From Perognathus longimembris pacificus (Eukaryota; Chordata; Mammalia; Rodentia; Heteromyidae), in assembly GCF_023159225.1 (NCBI RefSeq), contig NC_063161.1:119946958-120010957 (forward strand): a DNA stretch of 64,000 bases, written 5' to 3'. Numbering within the stretch: position 1 is the stretch's first letter; each line of letters begins with the position of its first letter. Both the position numbers and the translations under genes were made by a program. The notes below the pieces were generated by a model. That model saw only the letters and a program-made list of their open reading frames with translations, was not told where the DNA came from and made no database searches. Shown here piece after piece: positions 24,963-37,009 of the stretch.

Positions 24963-25206
24963 TATTTGTTAACTCAAAATAATATTGCTGCCTGTTAGGT
25001 GTAATTTAAAATGGATGTGGCAGGAAAACAGTAGAATTTCACAGAAGAGGGAGTACTAAATGAAAGAAAAATTTGTGTTGAGTGAAATAAACAGCCATGT
25101 AACTATCTTCACTAGTATAAATATGCTTAACTTTTTTTTTGGTATTAATTTTTCCTGTAATTTTGTGTGAAAATATAAACATATATGTGCTTTCCTTGTG
25201 TTTGTT

Positions 25207-25423
25207 TTTGCTGGTCCTGAGGCTTGGACTCTGAACCTGGGTGCTGTTCCTGAGATCCTTTTGCTCAAGACTGTTGCTCTTCCACTTGAATTACTTCTGG
25301 CTTTTTCTGTGGATTGGAGATGAGTCTCACAGACTTTCCTGCCTGGGCTGGCTTCAAACCACGACCCTCAGATCTCAGCCTCCCGAGGAGCTAGGATTAT
25401 AGGCATGAGCCATTGGCACCTGG
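25207..25423 (-). mobile_element. B1-Geo dimeric SINE, well preserved
   Basis: Good reference copy of the dimer. The complement of the Geo monomer runs 25207 to about 25300 (gctggtcctgaggcttggac, ttgctcaagactgttgctc). The linker follows (tttctgtggattggagatgag). The complement of the 7SL-like monomer ends at about 25423 (cctcagatctcagcctcc, aggattataggcatgagcc). Confidence 0.9.
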
Positions 25424-25507
25424 ATCTTTACTTGTTCTTTTAACACAAGTAGAATAATCCTGTTCTCTTTTGTCATTCATATTGCCCACCCTCACCACCA
25501 TTTTTCT

Positions 25508-25638
25508 TTTGCCAGTACTGAGGTTTGAACTTGGTTATTTTGAGATGTAGCTTTCTCCCCGGGATGGCTTTGAGCTTCAATTTCTTGGACTCAGCATCCT
25601 AAGTAGCTAGTATTATAAGCATGAGCCACTAGTTTCCA
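25508..25638 (-). mobile_element. B1-like SINE fragment
   Basis: gccagtactgaggtttgaac, then a shortened middle and cagcatcctaagtagctag, followed by gcatgagccact. An internally deleted, diverged B1-Geo or B1 copy. Confidence 0.65.
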
Positions 25639-25639
25639 A

Positions 25640-25990
25640 TACTGTTTTTCCTTTCAATATATCATAGGTAGATTGCCCAGTGGACACAGAATGGTTTGCC
25701 TTTGGATGGCTTCCATGTCATCTTTGTACAGCTCTGCTACAATTTGTCTACTTTTTATTGAAGAACACTTGGTGTGTATCTGGGGTTTTGCTATTTTGAA
25801 CAATGAGTGCAATGTAACTATCTCTTTGTGGGGTTGGCAAGTTTATCTTGACTTGACTGAAGTCAAATGGTGTGTGTTACCTAATTAACTGTACCCTCAC
25901 AGGGTTTGAGAGGCCTCCTTTCACCACACCATTGACCTTACCAGATGTTACCAACAATTCTAATCATTACTGGCCCATATTTTTTACATT
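25640..25990 (-). mobile_element. Probable old L1M remnant
   Basis: tttgctattttgaacaatg, a gtaactatctctttgtgggg block and a ctgtaccctcacagggtttg block resemble the reverse of the old L1 ORF2/3' UTR junction. Confidence 0.5.
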
Positions 25991-28900
25991 CCTTAGATAG
26001 AATTGAGTTGGGAGGGTGTAGAAAATTTTTATGCTTGGGTTTATGGCCTATACCCTAAATAAAAATTCTGATTGCTATTACAGCCCTCATTGAAGGGAAA
26101 ATATCCTCCTCAGATGAGTCATATTATAGCTCTGCTCCCTCATCCTTGCTCTGCCTTTTGGATGAATTCCAGCTATCCTCATTCCTTTTCAGGGAATTCT
26201 CAACGGTGGTCTAAAGAGTATTGTGACTTTGAAATCTTGGTTTTAGGATTAAATGAATTTCATGCTGCCCCATCAATCTTACAGCAGATAAACTTGTTGG
26301 TAGCATAGTGTAGCTTAGGTCTCTGTTCTAGTTAACTCATTTACTTAGTGATTGACATTAATGGATAACATTCCAGAAATTATGGCTATACATCTGATAC
26401 CCTCAAAGAGAGTAGTTGTCTGAGAAGGCTGCTGTATTTATTTTGGATGTATCACCTCTTTCGAACCCCGGTTTTCTATTTGTGTACTTGGTCTTCATTG
26501 CATGGAAGATTCAAATTCTGAGATCATGGGGTGTTATTTTTTAGTGCTTCTTGGTGCTAAAACCTTGTTTGGGTAATATCTCTTTTACAGGAAAATCATG
26601 TGGCGAAAGTACCTTAAAGGAACCTAGCCAACCTCCTCCTTCTACCAGTTTATTCATCATGAGCTTTCAGAGAATTCCATGACTGACACCCCAGGCAACA
26701 GATTTGCTGTTCTGCAACCCCACTGCTGTGGACACCTCCTTGCCAGAAGCACAACAGCCTGCCATCCCACCAGCCTCACAAGCTCCGCACTGCTTTTCTC
26801 TCTGCATGGCTGCTCAGGGGCACCAGTACCAGCTGCCTGCCTGTCAGCAGTGTGAGATGGAAATGTCCTTGTGCTTCCAGCCCTCCTTTCCCACGTCTTG
26901 ACATTTTGCTGAAATCTGGAAAAGGCAATAGATGATGCTCTGTATTTCCCACCCTTACTTCCCATGGTGGGAGTGGGGAGAGGAGGAGGCTGGTTTTATT
27001 GCTTAGAATACAGTCTTTCTAGGAACACATTTCAGGTCTTATATATCTATTTTTGTCTCAGACAAAAGATAAGTAAACAGGAACATTAACCCAAATTAAG
27101 AGCAAGAAGTACTTTCAATTATTTTCTTCCAGAAAAGTCACTCAAAGCATGCTTTAATCCAAAAATTGTATAATCTTTATCTGCATTATTTATCTTAATA
27201 GAGAAACACAAGGGCTACTGGGTCTGGATAAGATTTCTCTGACTTCCTGTCTATAGATAAGCCAATCAGGGATGTTCTACTTGGGCTGGGGTCATTAGCA
27301 TATTGTCTGTAGATCTCACTTGAGAGCTCATAATGAGATCATGAGTACTGGGCTTCTGAAACTTTTTTTTCAGGGAATAGTGGATATTTTCACTTACTGG
27401 AAGAAAATAGTTCTCTTATGATTGGAGCGCCCTCAGTCAGTTGGAATGAATATCCCTAACGTATATTATCAGGACTTTTGAGTTTCTCAATCTAGCCACT
27501 CACTCTGGGACTTCAAGGACAGCTGTGCAAATTTCTGGTCTCGAATCTCACTGCATCTCACACCTGGGCAGGCAATGGAACAGAAGTAATGGTAAGTAGA
27601 CACCATCCTTCTCAGGACTACAGTCCAGGACTTGGAAGGAGCTGAAAAATTATAGACAAGTAAATGATGAAGCTGAGAACCAGAAACTGGATAGGAGTCA
27701 AAGATAGAACGAATCATGGAGAGGGATTTAGATCCCAATGATGTGGCTTCATTACCCTGCCTTTTCACAGGCTGTATTAGAGATGCATTAGCAGTTGAAT
27801 TGCCATTCAGTTGAGTCTGCTAGTGTCTGGAAATCATTTTAAATACCATTTAGTAGCATTTAGATTATTTTATGATAACACAATACCCAATGAAAGGATT
27901 ATTAAGCTCATAGTTACAGTGGCATGGGAGAGAAAAAATAAAACTCATCTCTTTGAAAGATGACTCCCACAATTGCCCCTTCAGCAATTATTCATTTAGG
28001 AGCCTTTCTGCCTACATTACAACTTGAGATAAATTGGCATATGCTAATGCAGGGCTCTGCTGTGGGTTTCTCCTTTAGGAGTTCAGACTCTCATTACCTA
28101 CCAACTGATGCACAAGATCCCACACCCCATTTCCTTCTGTTTGGTGCTTGCTCCTATATTGTTTGTTCTGAGCCAAACTAATTTCTTTTCCTTTCCATAT
28201 ACCTATTGCTCCTTTGTTAATGGGTTTCCAGGGCAATATTGTAAATAATAAACCAATGGTCAGAGCTCACTTGCTCTGCTCCAAAAATAATCCCTCATTA
28301 GGTCTCAGCTTTTCACTATGGAACAGCAGCTCTCATAAGAGGCCTCACTTCCTATGGATCAAAGGGCCTATAACTCACCTGAGGGAGATAATGTTGCACT
28401 GCTCAACAGTATTGGAAAGCTGGAAGTAGAATAACTAATATTTTAATTATGTAAGTATATTGCTTAAAATATTCAAGTAGTATCTCTGAAAAAGAATAAA
28501 GTACTAAAGCTGCCTTGAAAGAGCCAATGGTATGCATTTCTTCCCGATTCCAGATTGTGATGGGATCAGAACAGCATTCTGAGGTCAGCTTGGTAGCCTG
28601 AAATTGGTCATGAGAATTGGGAAATGCTGTAAATCAGAATATCCTTTCTTTTACTCCTCTCTTTTGCAGAAAGCTTATTATGAGACTTCGACTACATCTC
28701 AGCACCTCAGTGGACTCTCCCAAATAAAACAGCTGGCTAATAAGTGACTTATCATTCACTGATAAAGGCTGAATGCACCACCCATGTGACCCAAGGCTCG
28801 TCATTTCTGGGCCTCTCATTCAGTCCAATCCCTACAAATTCATCTCCTCATATATTCCCTTATGATATACCGAGGAAATTCCACAGTGTAAGTATACTAC

Positions 28901-29270
28901 TCAGTTGTAAAAGAGGGAAAAAAATGGTACTTTTAAGAATTTGGTTTTGAAAGATGCTGATGGTTAGAGAGGTAGAAGAGACTAAGAAGTACTGCTTCTG
29001 TTCTTATGTCTACTGATTTGCTAAAGCACTGAAAGTAGACAAAGCCTTAAATTGTGCTTTGTAATTCCTTTGGCTTAGGACTTTAATTATTAATGAAGGA
29101 AAATTTCATTATTTAAATTTTCATCAGTATTTATATTCTAATGTGAATGAGAACAGTTTACAGTTTGTTTGCTTTGGTGCTGGGCTTGCTCAGTATGCCA
29201 CTGAGTTATCTTGGCTCAGAAAATAAAAGTCTTTAGGAGAGTCTGTGAATGTGAAAGATACAGAAGATTT
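25991..29270. other. Mostly unique sequence, nothing firmly recognised
   Basis: A relatively GC-rich patch at 26640-26960 holds short frames on both strands (65 and 102 codons), but neither has a recognisable domain. A region near 27860-27930 faintly resembles a rodent LTR. Confidence 0.35.
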
Positions 29271-29274
29271 GGTT

Positions 29275-29352
29275 TTGTTTTGTTTTGTGGTACTGGTATG
29301 AACTCCGGGCATCATGCTTGCTAATAAAATGCTCTCCTGTTGATCTATGCTT
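29275..29352 (-). mobile_element. Old monomeric ID SINE remnant
   Basis: A (TTTTG)n tail complement, then gtggtactggtatgaactcc, catcatgcttgctaataaa and a tgctctcctgttgatctatgc end match a reversed, decayed ID element. Confidence 0.6.
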
Positions 29353-29407
29353 CTCATCTAGAAAAATGGTTTACAAGAATACAGCTCCCACATTAAAAAA
29401 TGTTTTA

Positions 29408-29606
29408 TTTTTGTTTTTTGCCAGGCTTGGGGCTTGAACTCAGGGCCTGAGCACTGTCCCTGGCTCCTTTTTGCTCAAGGCTAGCACTCTACCACTTGAG
29501 TCAGTGCCACTGCAGGCTTTTTCTATATATGTGGTGCGGAGGAATCGAACCCAGGACTTCATGTATACAAGGTAAGCACCCTACCACTAGAACATATTCC
29601 AAGCCC
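29408..29606 (-). mobile_element. ID-Geo dimeric SINE, diverged
   Basis: gccaggcttggggcttgaac, ttttgctcaaggctagcac, then a small deletion in the linker, ctatatatgtggtgcggagg, and a ccaagcccc end. Flanks are taaaaaatgttt on the left and taaaaagatgttt on the right, an imperfect target-site duplication. Confidence 0.8.
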
Positions 29607-29820
29607 CTAAAAAGATGTTTCTTTAACCACCGAAGTGATTTTATTTTTCTCATTGACAACATAACACTGCAATTATATCCTAATGCATACTAGTAAATAT
29701 GCATTAAAATATATGTTTACATTTAAGAAATGTGATATATTAAAGAATTCTGTACAATTCCTACTTCGTTTTATATAAAAATAATTTAACACAAGCACAA
29801 AATTCACAAATATTCCACTA

Positions 29821-30160
29821 TCAGCCAGACTTTGTTGCATACACATATAATCCCAGTACTTGGGATTTTTTTTTTTTTTTTTTTTTTTTTGCCAGTCCTG
29901 GGCCTTGCACTCAGGGCCTGAGTACTGTCCCTGGCTTCTTCCCGCTCAAGGCTAGCACTCTGCCACTTGAGCCACAGCGCCGCTTCTGGCCGTTTTCTGT
30001 ATATGTGGTGCTGGGGAATCGAACCTAGGGCCTCGTGTATCCAAGGCAGGCACTCTTGCCGCTAGGCTATATCCCCAGCCCCAGTACTTGGGATTTTGAA
30101 GAAGGAGAATCATGAGTTTGAGGCCAGCCTGGGTTATATAGCAAGACTGTACTTCTAAAG
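29821..30160 (+). mobile_element. B1 (7SL) SINE, interrupted
   Basis: gccagactttgttgcatacac, then ataatcccagtacttggg, interrupted at 29870, and resuming at 30081 with ttgaggccagcctgggttat and agcaagactgt. The monomer is cut by a minus-strand ID-Geo SINE. Confidence 0.82.
29870..30080 (-). mobile_element. ID-Geo dimeric SINE nested in a B1
   Basis: A poly-T run, then complements of the Geo and ID monomers ending at cccagcc. The target-site duplication ccagtacttgggatttt (29853-29869 and 30081-30097) consists of B1 sequence. It shares the cttcccgctcaaggc and gaacctagggcctcgtgtatcc variants with the copy at 61018, so the two belong to one young subfamily. Confidence 0.92.
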
Positions 30161-30299
30161 AAGCAACAGTGGTAGAGCACTTCTCTAGCATGCTTGAGAC
30201 TCTCAGTTTGACCAAAACACTGCCAATTAACAATAACAATAGGTATTTAAGTAGCATAAAAAGTAAAAAGTGGAATATAAATTCCTCATCCATTCATTC

Positions 30300-31700
30300 C
30301 CCCATGTCTGTTTATTACTAATTAACAGCAAAAAAAACTATGCTTCTTCTAATTTAAAATATCTGGATACAAAGTTTACTATTACCATTGATTATGAAAT
30401 ATTCATTATGAGAACACAATAGTTTCCAAAACTTTCCTAAATATGTTTTTACTCAGACATACAGACATCAAACAATGCTCATTAATATTTAAAAATCTGG
30501 CTCCTTTGTTGCATTAATTTTTAAAATCAGTGTTTTTTCTGCTTTCCTTTTGGAAGTCCTTCCCACTCTCAAGTTAACCTAAAAACAAAAGAGAAAAATG
30601 CATGGAAAGCAAGAATCCAGTGCTGACTTCAATACTTGTAGAACTTAAGTCCAAAAGGTCCTGGAAGATTACGTCCTGCTAGAGTCCCATGCCTTCTGTT
30701 ATCATAACTCATTGCCACCCATTCCCTCTTTGACTAAGAGGCTGTCATGTATGGTCAAATCTCTTATGTTAACAATGGCAGCCCTCTGACATCTCTCCAG
30801 CAATAACAGTGGCAGATTCCCTGATTGTGTCCTCACAACCAGACAGCTCATCCTTCTTCTCCCCACTGTTTCATTAATGGGACTCCATGACCCATATTGT
30901 CCAGACACCTGTTTCAGGGGCTCTCACTCTTGTCTCTCAACGTCCTGAAGCTTAATATTTATCTCAAAATGCTGAACTCATTCTGCCCCAGCATCACGAA
31001 CCCTATGCTCAATTTCTCATTTACTGGTTTCTGGCTTCCCCTAGTAAGGAAAAGGAAGAAGTCTTCATGTTCAAATGGCATTTCTGGATCCCCTGGCTTC
31101 ACCATGGGCCTCAGAGCAGCTCCCTGTGGGGAGAAGTGGATGTGCCCATGTTTCTTGCTGGATACCTCTGTGACTCTGGGACCTTGCCCTGAAACTTTTA
31201 TTTTTACTGCCAAGTCTCTTCACTACAGAGATGTACTTCAGGGTCTTTTAACTTTTATGTTTCCATTTCCCCTTCCTCTTCTTTGTGTCACTCAGTTCCT
31301 TGTACCTGCAGTTTCCAAATCCTGGGCAATCCTACCCTGTGTATGATGTTAATTAGTCTTTTTGGTCCTGTCATTTCAGAGCCTCAGGGAGCAGTTAGGA
31401 AGAGGCATGGAGGCTGTGGTTCATATGCTTGTCTTATCCTCAATTACATTTGTAGAAGTTTATCTGAATACTTGGTACTTGGGCCTCTATACATAGCTTC
31501 CATGTATGTTCTTACATAGAACAAGATTGTGATAAAATGGTCACCTAGCCAAAAATACTACAGCTCAGCTTCTCCATATATGTACATGGAGACTGTTATC
31601 TGGTCCACATATGGGCAGAATTTTGACCAGGCCTGCCTTGTCATGCTAGTTTGAGCATTAGAAGTCACTGGTTAGAAACCATTTGTTCATTCTTCTTTCC
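30300..31700. other. Unique sequence, nothing firmly recognised
   Basis: Frames on both strands at 30897-31346 (149 and 84 codons) overlap, but neither contains a domain I recognise. No other element is named. Confidence 0.35.
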
Positions 31701-31790
31701 AAGATGGATATTCATTCATTCATTCACTAATTCATTTTAAAATTATCTGTTGAGTACTTATTATAATGTTAGATATTATAAATGCTAGTG
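31700..31790 (-). repeat. L2/MIR-like remnant with (CATT)n
   Basis: A (ttcatt)n run followed by ttatctgttgagtacttatt and tgttagatattataaatgctagtgata resembles the reversed 3' end of L2 or MIR. Confidence 0.45.
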
Positions 31791-31869
31791 ATACTGGCTA
31801 GTGATACTCTCCAGGTTTCCTATAGTACAGCTGACACCAGAACAAAATGTTTCTATAAGAGTAGATGTT

Positions 31870-31900
31870 AGGGCTGGGAGTATGGCCTAGAGGCAAGAGT
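31870..31900 (+). mobile_element. 5' tip of an ID-Geo SINE
   Basis: gggctgggagtatggcctag and gcaagagtg are an almost exact 5' end of the ID monomer. It stops after about 30 nt and unrelated sequence follows. Loss of the 3' side suggests a later deletion. Confidence 0.7.
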
Positions 31901-31904
31901 GAAG

Positions 31905-32955
31905 AAAAAGCTTATGTAAAGTCAACATGTATTACCAGGATGCTCTACAACCTGCTAATGTTTTTCATGCCTTTATGTAAGAAAGATAGAAAGAGCTGTG
32001 TAACTTGACTCCTCATGTTTCAATGTTTTTTTTTTTTTTGGCTAGCTTTCAGTTTTTAGTGTGTAGCATATTTTACACAATAATTTCTTCACTTTTTGTT
32101 TTCTTTTTGTAGTTTTAAATATTTAACTGGCAAAGGGACACTTATATACTCAAGAATCCCAGTACAAGGATTTGATAGAAATTGTCTTCGGAGAAGTGTA
32201 GTTGAGTTAATAGTAGCACAGTTTCCACAGGAGAGCTGAAATGGAGGATGAAGACACTTAAGATCTTTGTTAACTCAGTTAACAAATTTCAAATCAACAA
32301 TCCAATATTATTAACTGTTTTCACTGTGTTGTACATTAGACACCCAGAACTTTTTTTTTTTTTTCTATAACTGCAATTTGAATTTGTAGAGGCAGTGAGT
32401 AAAATCGTATTTGTCAGGGCTGGCTACTGAAGGAAATAAGAAAATGTTGGTCAAATAGCAACATTTTTTTATAAGATGAAATCATAGTCAATATAAACCA
32501 CCGTTGTACTTTTATTTAGTGCTTGATTTCAGAGTAAATTCTACCTTGTTAGTACTTTGATTCTATCTTGTTTGTCTTTTACCTTTTTAAAGACACGTGT
32601 GCATAACCTAGTTTTGTTTTTAAGTCATTTTTAAGTCTATCTCTTTAAAGTATATAAATAAATTTTGTTTTTGATTAGCATAAGATATTTTTTATTAAGC
32701 AGAGAAATTGATCCAGTAAGAATATGTAAGACATCTTGAATCATAAATCCTGTCTCTCAAACATTCTGTTGTTGTGTTGTATCATCATATTTAGTACTAC
32801 AGAAGGAACTAAGTGATTTTGAATTCTTTTGTTTTAAAATCTCTTCTAACTGTTGTATTTTACAGTAATTGAGCATAAAAGCACACTTAATATTTCAGTT
32901 TTCATATTACAATTACATTAAAGACCATTTCTAAGTGCTAGAATACAGGGGTTTT
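31905..32955. other. AT-rich sequence, nothing recognised
   Basis: Several poly-T runs (32026-32039, 32351-32364). No gene or nameable repeat. Confidence 0.4.
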
Positions 32956-32967
32956 TTTTGGGGGGGG

Positions 32968-33188
32968 GGTTCTTGTTTTTGTGCTGGCCCTGAGGCTTGA
33001 ACTCAGGGTCTGAGCACTGTCCTTGAGCATGTATTCTCAAGGCTAGTGCTCTACCACTTGAATCACGATCCACTTCCATTTTTTGATGGTTAATTGGAGA
33101 TAAGAGTATCACAAACTTTCCTGCTTACACTGGCGTTGAACTATCCTGAATAGCTAGAACTACAGGCTGAGGCACTGGTGTGCAGCAT
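32968..33188 (-). mobile_element. B1-Geo dimeric SINE
   Basis: A T- and G-rich tail complement, then gtgctggccctgaggcttg, ctcaaggctagtgctctacc and ggttaattggagataagag, followed by a B1-like half with a small deletion (ctgaatagctagaactacagg, gaggcactggtg). Confidence 0.82.
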
Positions 33189-33561
33189 CAAGAATTAGTA
33201 TAGTTTTAATAATACCCATAATTGTTGGAAGGCTATCACATTCTCTTTTCCTATGATTTATTTATGTGGTGATGACATTTTTCCATATATTTCAGTCATA
33301 ATAATATTTTTAAGCACATTGAATTTAGTAGATATGAGTTTCTCTGTTTTCTACTAAGCTAGACATTGAAGAAATTTACAAAAATATAATGTAATTTCAA
33401 TTTTTATTTGAAAAATATAGTCCCTTCATAAATATATATTTATGTTAACATAAAATGGGCTTATTTTAATGAATATATAAACATTTTCTTTGAATTTTCA
33501 ACTCTAATTTTTAATATTGTAAACACTAATAAATTTTATATTAGAAAAAGTTCTTTGAGCT

Positions 33562-34130
33562 TATATTGCTTTGTGTGTCACCTTGACTGAACAACAGGGT
33601 ACCCACATGTATGATCAAACATCATCCTGGGTTCTTTTGTGAGAGAGCTTTTTGGGTTTTGTTGTTGTTGTTGTTGTTGTTTTGGTTTTCTGTTTATGTG
33701 GTGGTAGGAAATCAAACCCAGGGCTCCATGCATGCTAGGCAAGCACTCTACCACTAAGCCACATTCCCAGCCCCTGTGAGAGAGATTTTGAAGGAAATTA
33801 AAATTTATATCAATAAGCCAAGTAAAGAAGATTGCCTTCCATAATGTAGATGTGCTTCATCCAGTCAGGTGAATATCTGAGAACAAAAATAGTGAATTTT
33901 CTCCTGAGGGAGAGATTTTTTCCCCCTTACTTTTCAGCCAGAACATAAATTCTCTCCCCCTCTTTTAACTTGAAAGATTGGGTCTTCCTTTGTCTCCATC
34001 TTCTTAACCCAGCCTATGGATTTGGGGACTTTCTCACATGTGCAATTGTGTAGAAGCAATGTTTATTATCTGTTCGTCTACCTATCCATTCCATTCTGTT
34101 TCTCTAGAGATCCATGACTAATACAAGGTC
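33562..34130 (+). mobile_element. Probable ERVL-like LTR, split by an ID SINE
   Basis: tgtgtgtcaccttgactgaac, gatcaaacatcatcctggg, then after the ID insertion caataagccaagtaaagaag, attgccttccataatg, tgcttcatccagtcagg, and near the end tgtttctctagagatccatg and actaatacaagg. Shape and ending fit an old LTR whose family I cannot name. Confidence 0.5.
33648..33774 (-). mobile_element. Monomeric ID SINE
   Basis: A (TTG)n tail complement (33660-33681), then the complement of an ID monomer (atcaaacccagggctccatg, catgctaggcaagcactc, ccactaagccacattccc). It is flanked by tgtgagagag (33638-33647 and 33775-33784), a 10-bp target-site duplication. There is no Geo half, so this is the older single-monomer form. 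Confidence 0.85.
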
Positions 34131-34749
34131 TTTAATAAAAAAAGACTATATAAGCTTTGTGAGACCAAAACTGAAAATTATTATTACAGATCATGCCAAT
34201 ATGTATTGCCAAGGTGTAATGAAAAGTTTCTCCTTCTACTGACTTTGTCTGGGAGAGGTGCCTGCATCTATGTAAGTCATTCTTTCATTCAGATAAATCT
34301 TGTGGGCATCAGTGTATGTTGCTAATTATACAATTATCTGGGAAGACCAACTCTCTACATGTTCACCCACCATTTTGGGTCTTCTATGTCCATCATCTCC
34401 TTTATTGTGTTATATGTTTTGCTTTGTACTTTGGCCTAAGGGTTTAAATTCTGTTATTCTAATCCTTCTAGCTTTTATACTCCTCTTAATGAAAATTATT
34501 CTTTCTATCCTGGCTTTTTCCCCCCTCCTTGTATCTTTCTGTTTTCATCACTTAGAAGAAATGTATTCCTCTTATTCACTGTTATTCCCAGATGATTTCC
34601 TAGTGGTTTCTTTTGGATTTAACAAGAAAACATCTGTTTGGAAGTTTGCGTTCCTTTAGGCTTTTCTTATTTTATAGTTTATTTCTTTTGCTCATATTGG
34701 CGTTTCTTCTTCTTTTCTGATGTTTTACTAATTGTTTCATTTAAGAAGT

Positions 34750-34820
<71 letters not shown>
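34750..34820. repeat. Compound (TC)n(AC)n microsatellite
   Basis: About 11 TC units followed by about 24 AC units. Confidence 0.95.
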
Positions 34821-34822
<2 letters not shown>

Positions 34823-35703
34823 CTTTTGTTTTGTTGCCAGGAAAAAATTGTGTTTGGGTGAGGTGCTTTGGACCCCATCAGTACTTCTCATGCAACAATT
34901 CCACTGTTTTCCTAACCTTACATCTGGAAGATAGAATTATATGTGCTGAATGTTAATCCACTTTCAGCTTCTTGTGGGCTTCCATCTAGTTAAAATCTAC
35001 TTTGGCAAAGTAGTAGCTCCTCTTTCTTCCACAACAGCCGCTGTGAACTAATATAATTCATGAAAACTAGAAGCCTTGGTGTATACTTATAATAATAAAT
35101 TCCTTCCACAGTCCGCTCTATCTACAACCTTGGCTTAGGGAAGAGAGTTATGAAAATTAATTCTGCCTTCACCATGATCCCCCACCTGCCTCTTGTTCAT
35201 CCAATTCTTTTCTTTTGCTTCATCTCTGAGAAATATAAACTGATAATTGGAAGCAAGGATGAGAATTAGAGTACTTAGATTAACCATTATACACTGGGGT
35301 AAAATCTGGGTATTTAAACATGCATTATTACATGGATAGTCAAAATTTACCACCAAATAGCAGCACTAGATTGCCTCACAAATTTGGGTTTTAGTGTTAA
35401 TAGGAGCTTTTCCTCTATTTCCTGTCTTTATAAATACTGTATCTGGGTGGTTGGGAGACAATACCATGCAAATTCATAAGTAAATATCACTGTGAGATCC
35501 TTGATTATATTAAATCTAAGTCATTACAACTCTATGAGCCCTGACCAGTAAAGACACTGAACCTCTGTTTCAAATACAAGGAAATCAACATCGAGTCTGG
35601 TCAACTTTCTGAGGATACTGACATGTCATTCACTTTTTGTCCCTAAGCAGGAGGAAATCATCAGGTCCTATCATATTCCTTGAATACACACTCCAGAGCA
35701 CAA

Positions 35704-35805
35704 GCCTGTCTGTATGTGACTTCTAGAGAACCCTTGTTCAATTTGTGACTGCCCGCCTGTCTGTATGTGACTTCTAGAGAACCCTCGTTCAATTTGTGAC
35801 TGCCC
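35704..35805 (+). repeat. 51-bp tandem duplication
   Basis: The unit starting gcctgtctgtatgtgac and ending tttgtgactgccc occurs at 35704-35754 and again from 35755, differing at about one base (cccttg against ccctcg). The near identity implies a recent event. No family match is recognised. Confidence 0.95.
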
Positions 35806-36864
35806 CTTAGTAAAAAGACAGGAAAAAAAGGAAAGATCATAAGTCAAGTGTCCTTAGGGCAAAACTTCTCATAATTTCTTATTTCTCATAACTTCATTAT
35901 GTATAAAAAGAGTGGTTCTGGCCTGGTAATTTTAGGCAAGCTCCTAGCGTACACTCTTCTAATTTTAGATATGCTCCAACCTTATAGTCCTATATCCCCT
36001 ACCACTGAGTTTGGAAAGTGCTCTCCCTTTCAAACATGGATTTCAGATATGTACAACTTAATGAAAAGAAAGCCAAATGAGGAATAAAAGCTTTATTGCA
36101 TGTCATTATACAGATGGTAATGCATTTGCTGCTTCCACTGCCAACAGACAAAGAAATTAAGGTGTATATATAACAACAGACAAATTTAGGTTTGACTTCA
36201 GAGGAAACCAGACACTACCAATCAAAAGATGGCAGTAACATGGCATGGGCTTCCCAAAGGAGACAGTGCAGCCTCTTTAGTACATTTTTAAAAAGAAATG
36301 ATTGGCAGTGCTATTTCTTGAAATATATGAATAGAGTTTTTATCAGGAAATAGGGGAAAGTACTAAGGTCCCCTGCCCATTCTTGCCATCCAATGATTAT
36401 AAATCATATAAAGAGAATAATTCATCCACTTAGAAAAGGACACTTGTCTTTATTTCCTTCTCCCTTAAGCAATGAAATCATTACCCTTTTGGAGATGAAA
36501 TCTCTTTGCACATTGTTTCTTGATACTGGATTTTCTCTTCATTTACCTGACTGATAAAAGCATATATATCTCAGAAAGCCTTTTAATTGTAATAAAATCC
36601 CTAAACTCCTCAAACAAATGAAAAAAAAAGTAGGTGTCAGCAGGATGATATGAAGACTAACTGTTTTATGTGCTTGAGTTAAAGGCCAGGCCCCCACAGC
36701 TTTCCTAAGATTATACTTTTCAGGTACCTGCAAGGGCTTGACCAAATATCAAACCCACATTAAACAATCAGAAGTTGGAGATCTAGGGTTACTGTTGCCT
36801 CTCAGGTGTTACTGGTTTAAAGATGCTGTACCACCCTCTGGTTGTCCTCTTTTCTTCTCTTTTC

Positions 36865-37003
36865 TCCCTCCCTCCCTCCCTTCCTTCCTTCCTTCCTTCC
36901 TCCCTCCCTCCCTCCCTCCCTCCCTCCCTCCCTCCCTCCCTCCCTTCCTTCCTTCTTTCCTTCCTTTTTTCCTTCCTTCCTTTCCTTCTTTCTTTCTTTT
37001 CTT
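36865..37003 (+). repeat. Pyrimidine-rich (CCCT/CCTT)n tract
   Basis: A ctccctcc block about 50 bp long is flanked by cttcc and ctttc units. It adjoins the tail complement of the next SINE, so it probably expanded from that tail. Confidence 0.95.
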
Positions 37004-37009
37004 TGGTTG

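Larger units (their letters stand above)
34135..36860. other. Mostly unique sequence
   Basis: Holds the compound microsatellite at 34750-34820 and the 51-bp tandem duplication at 35704-35805, both listed separately. A 119-codon frame at 34300-34659 has hydrophobic stretches but no recognisable domain, and I do not support it as a gene. Confidence 0.4.

Noticed and set aside
30897..31346. 149-codon plus-strand frame
   Set aside because: It overlaps an opposite-strand frame, has no recognisable domain and lies in sequence without coding character.
34300..34659. 119-codon hydrophobic frame
   Set aside because: Hydrophobicity comes from T-rich DNA; there is no membrane-protein family match or start context that I can support.
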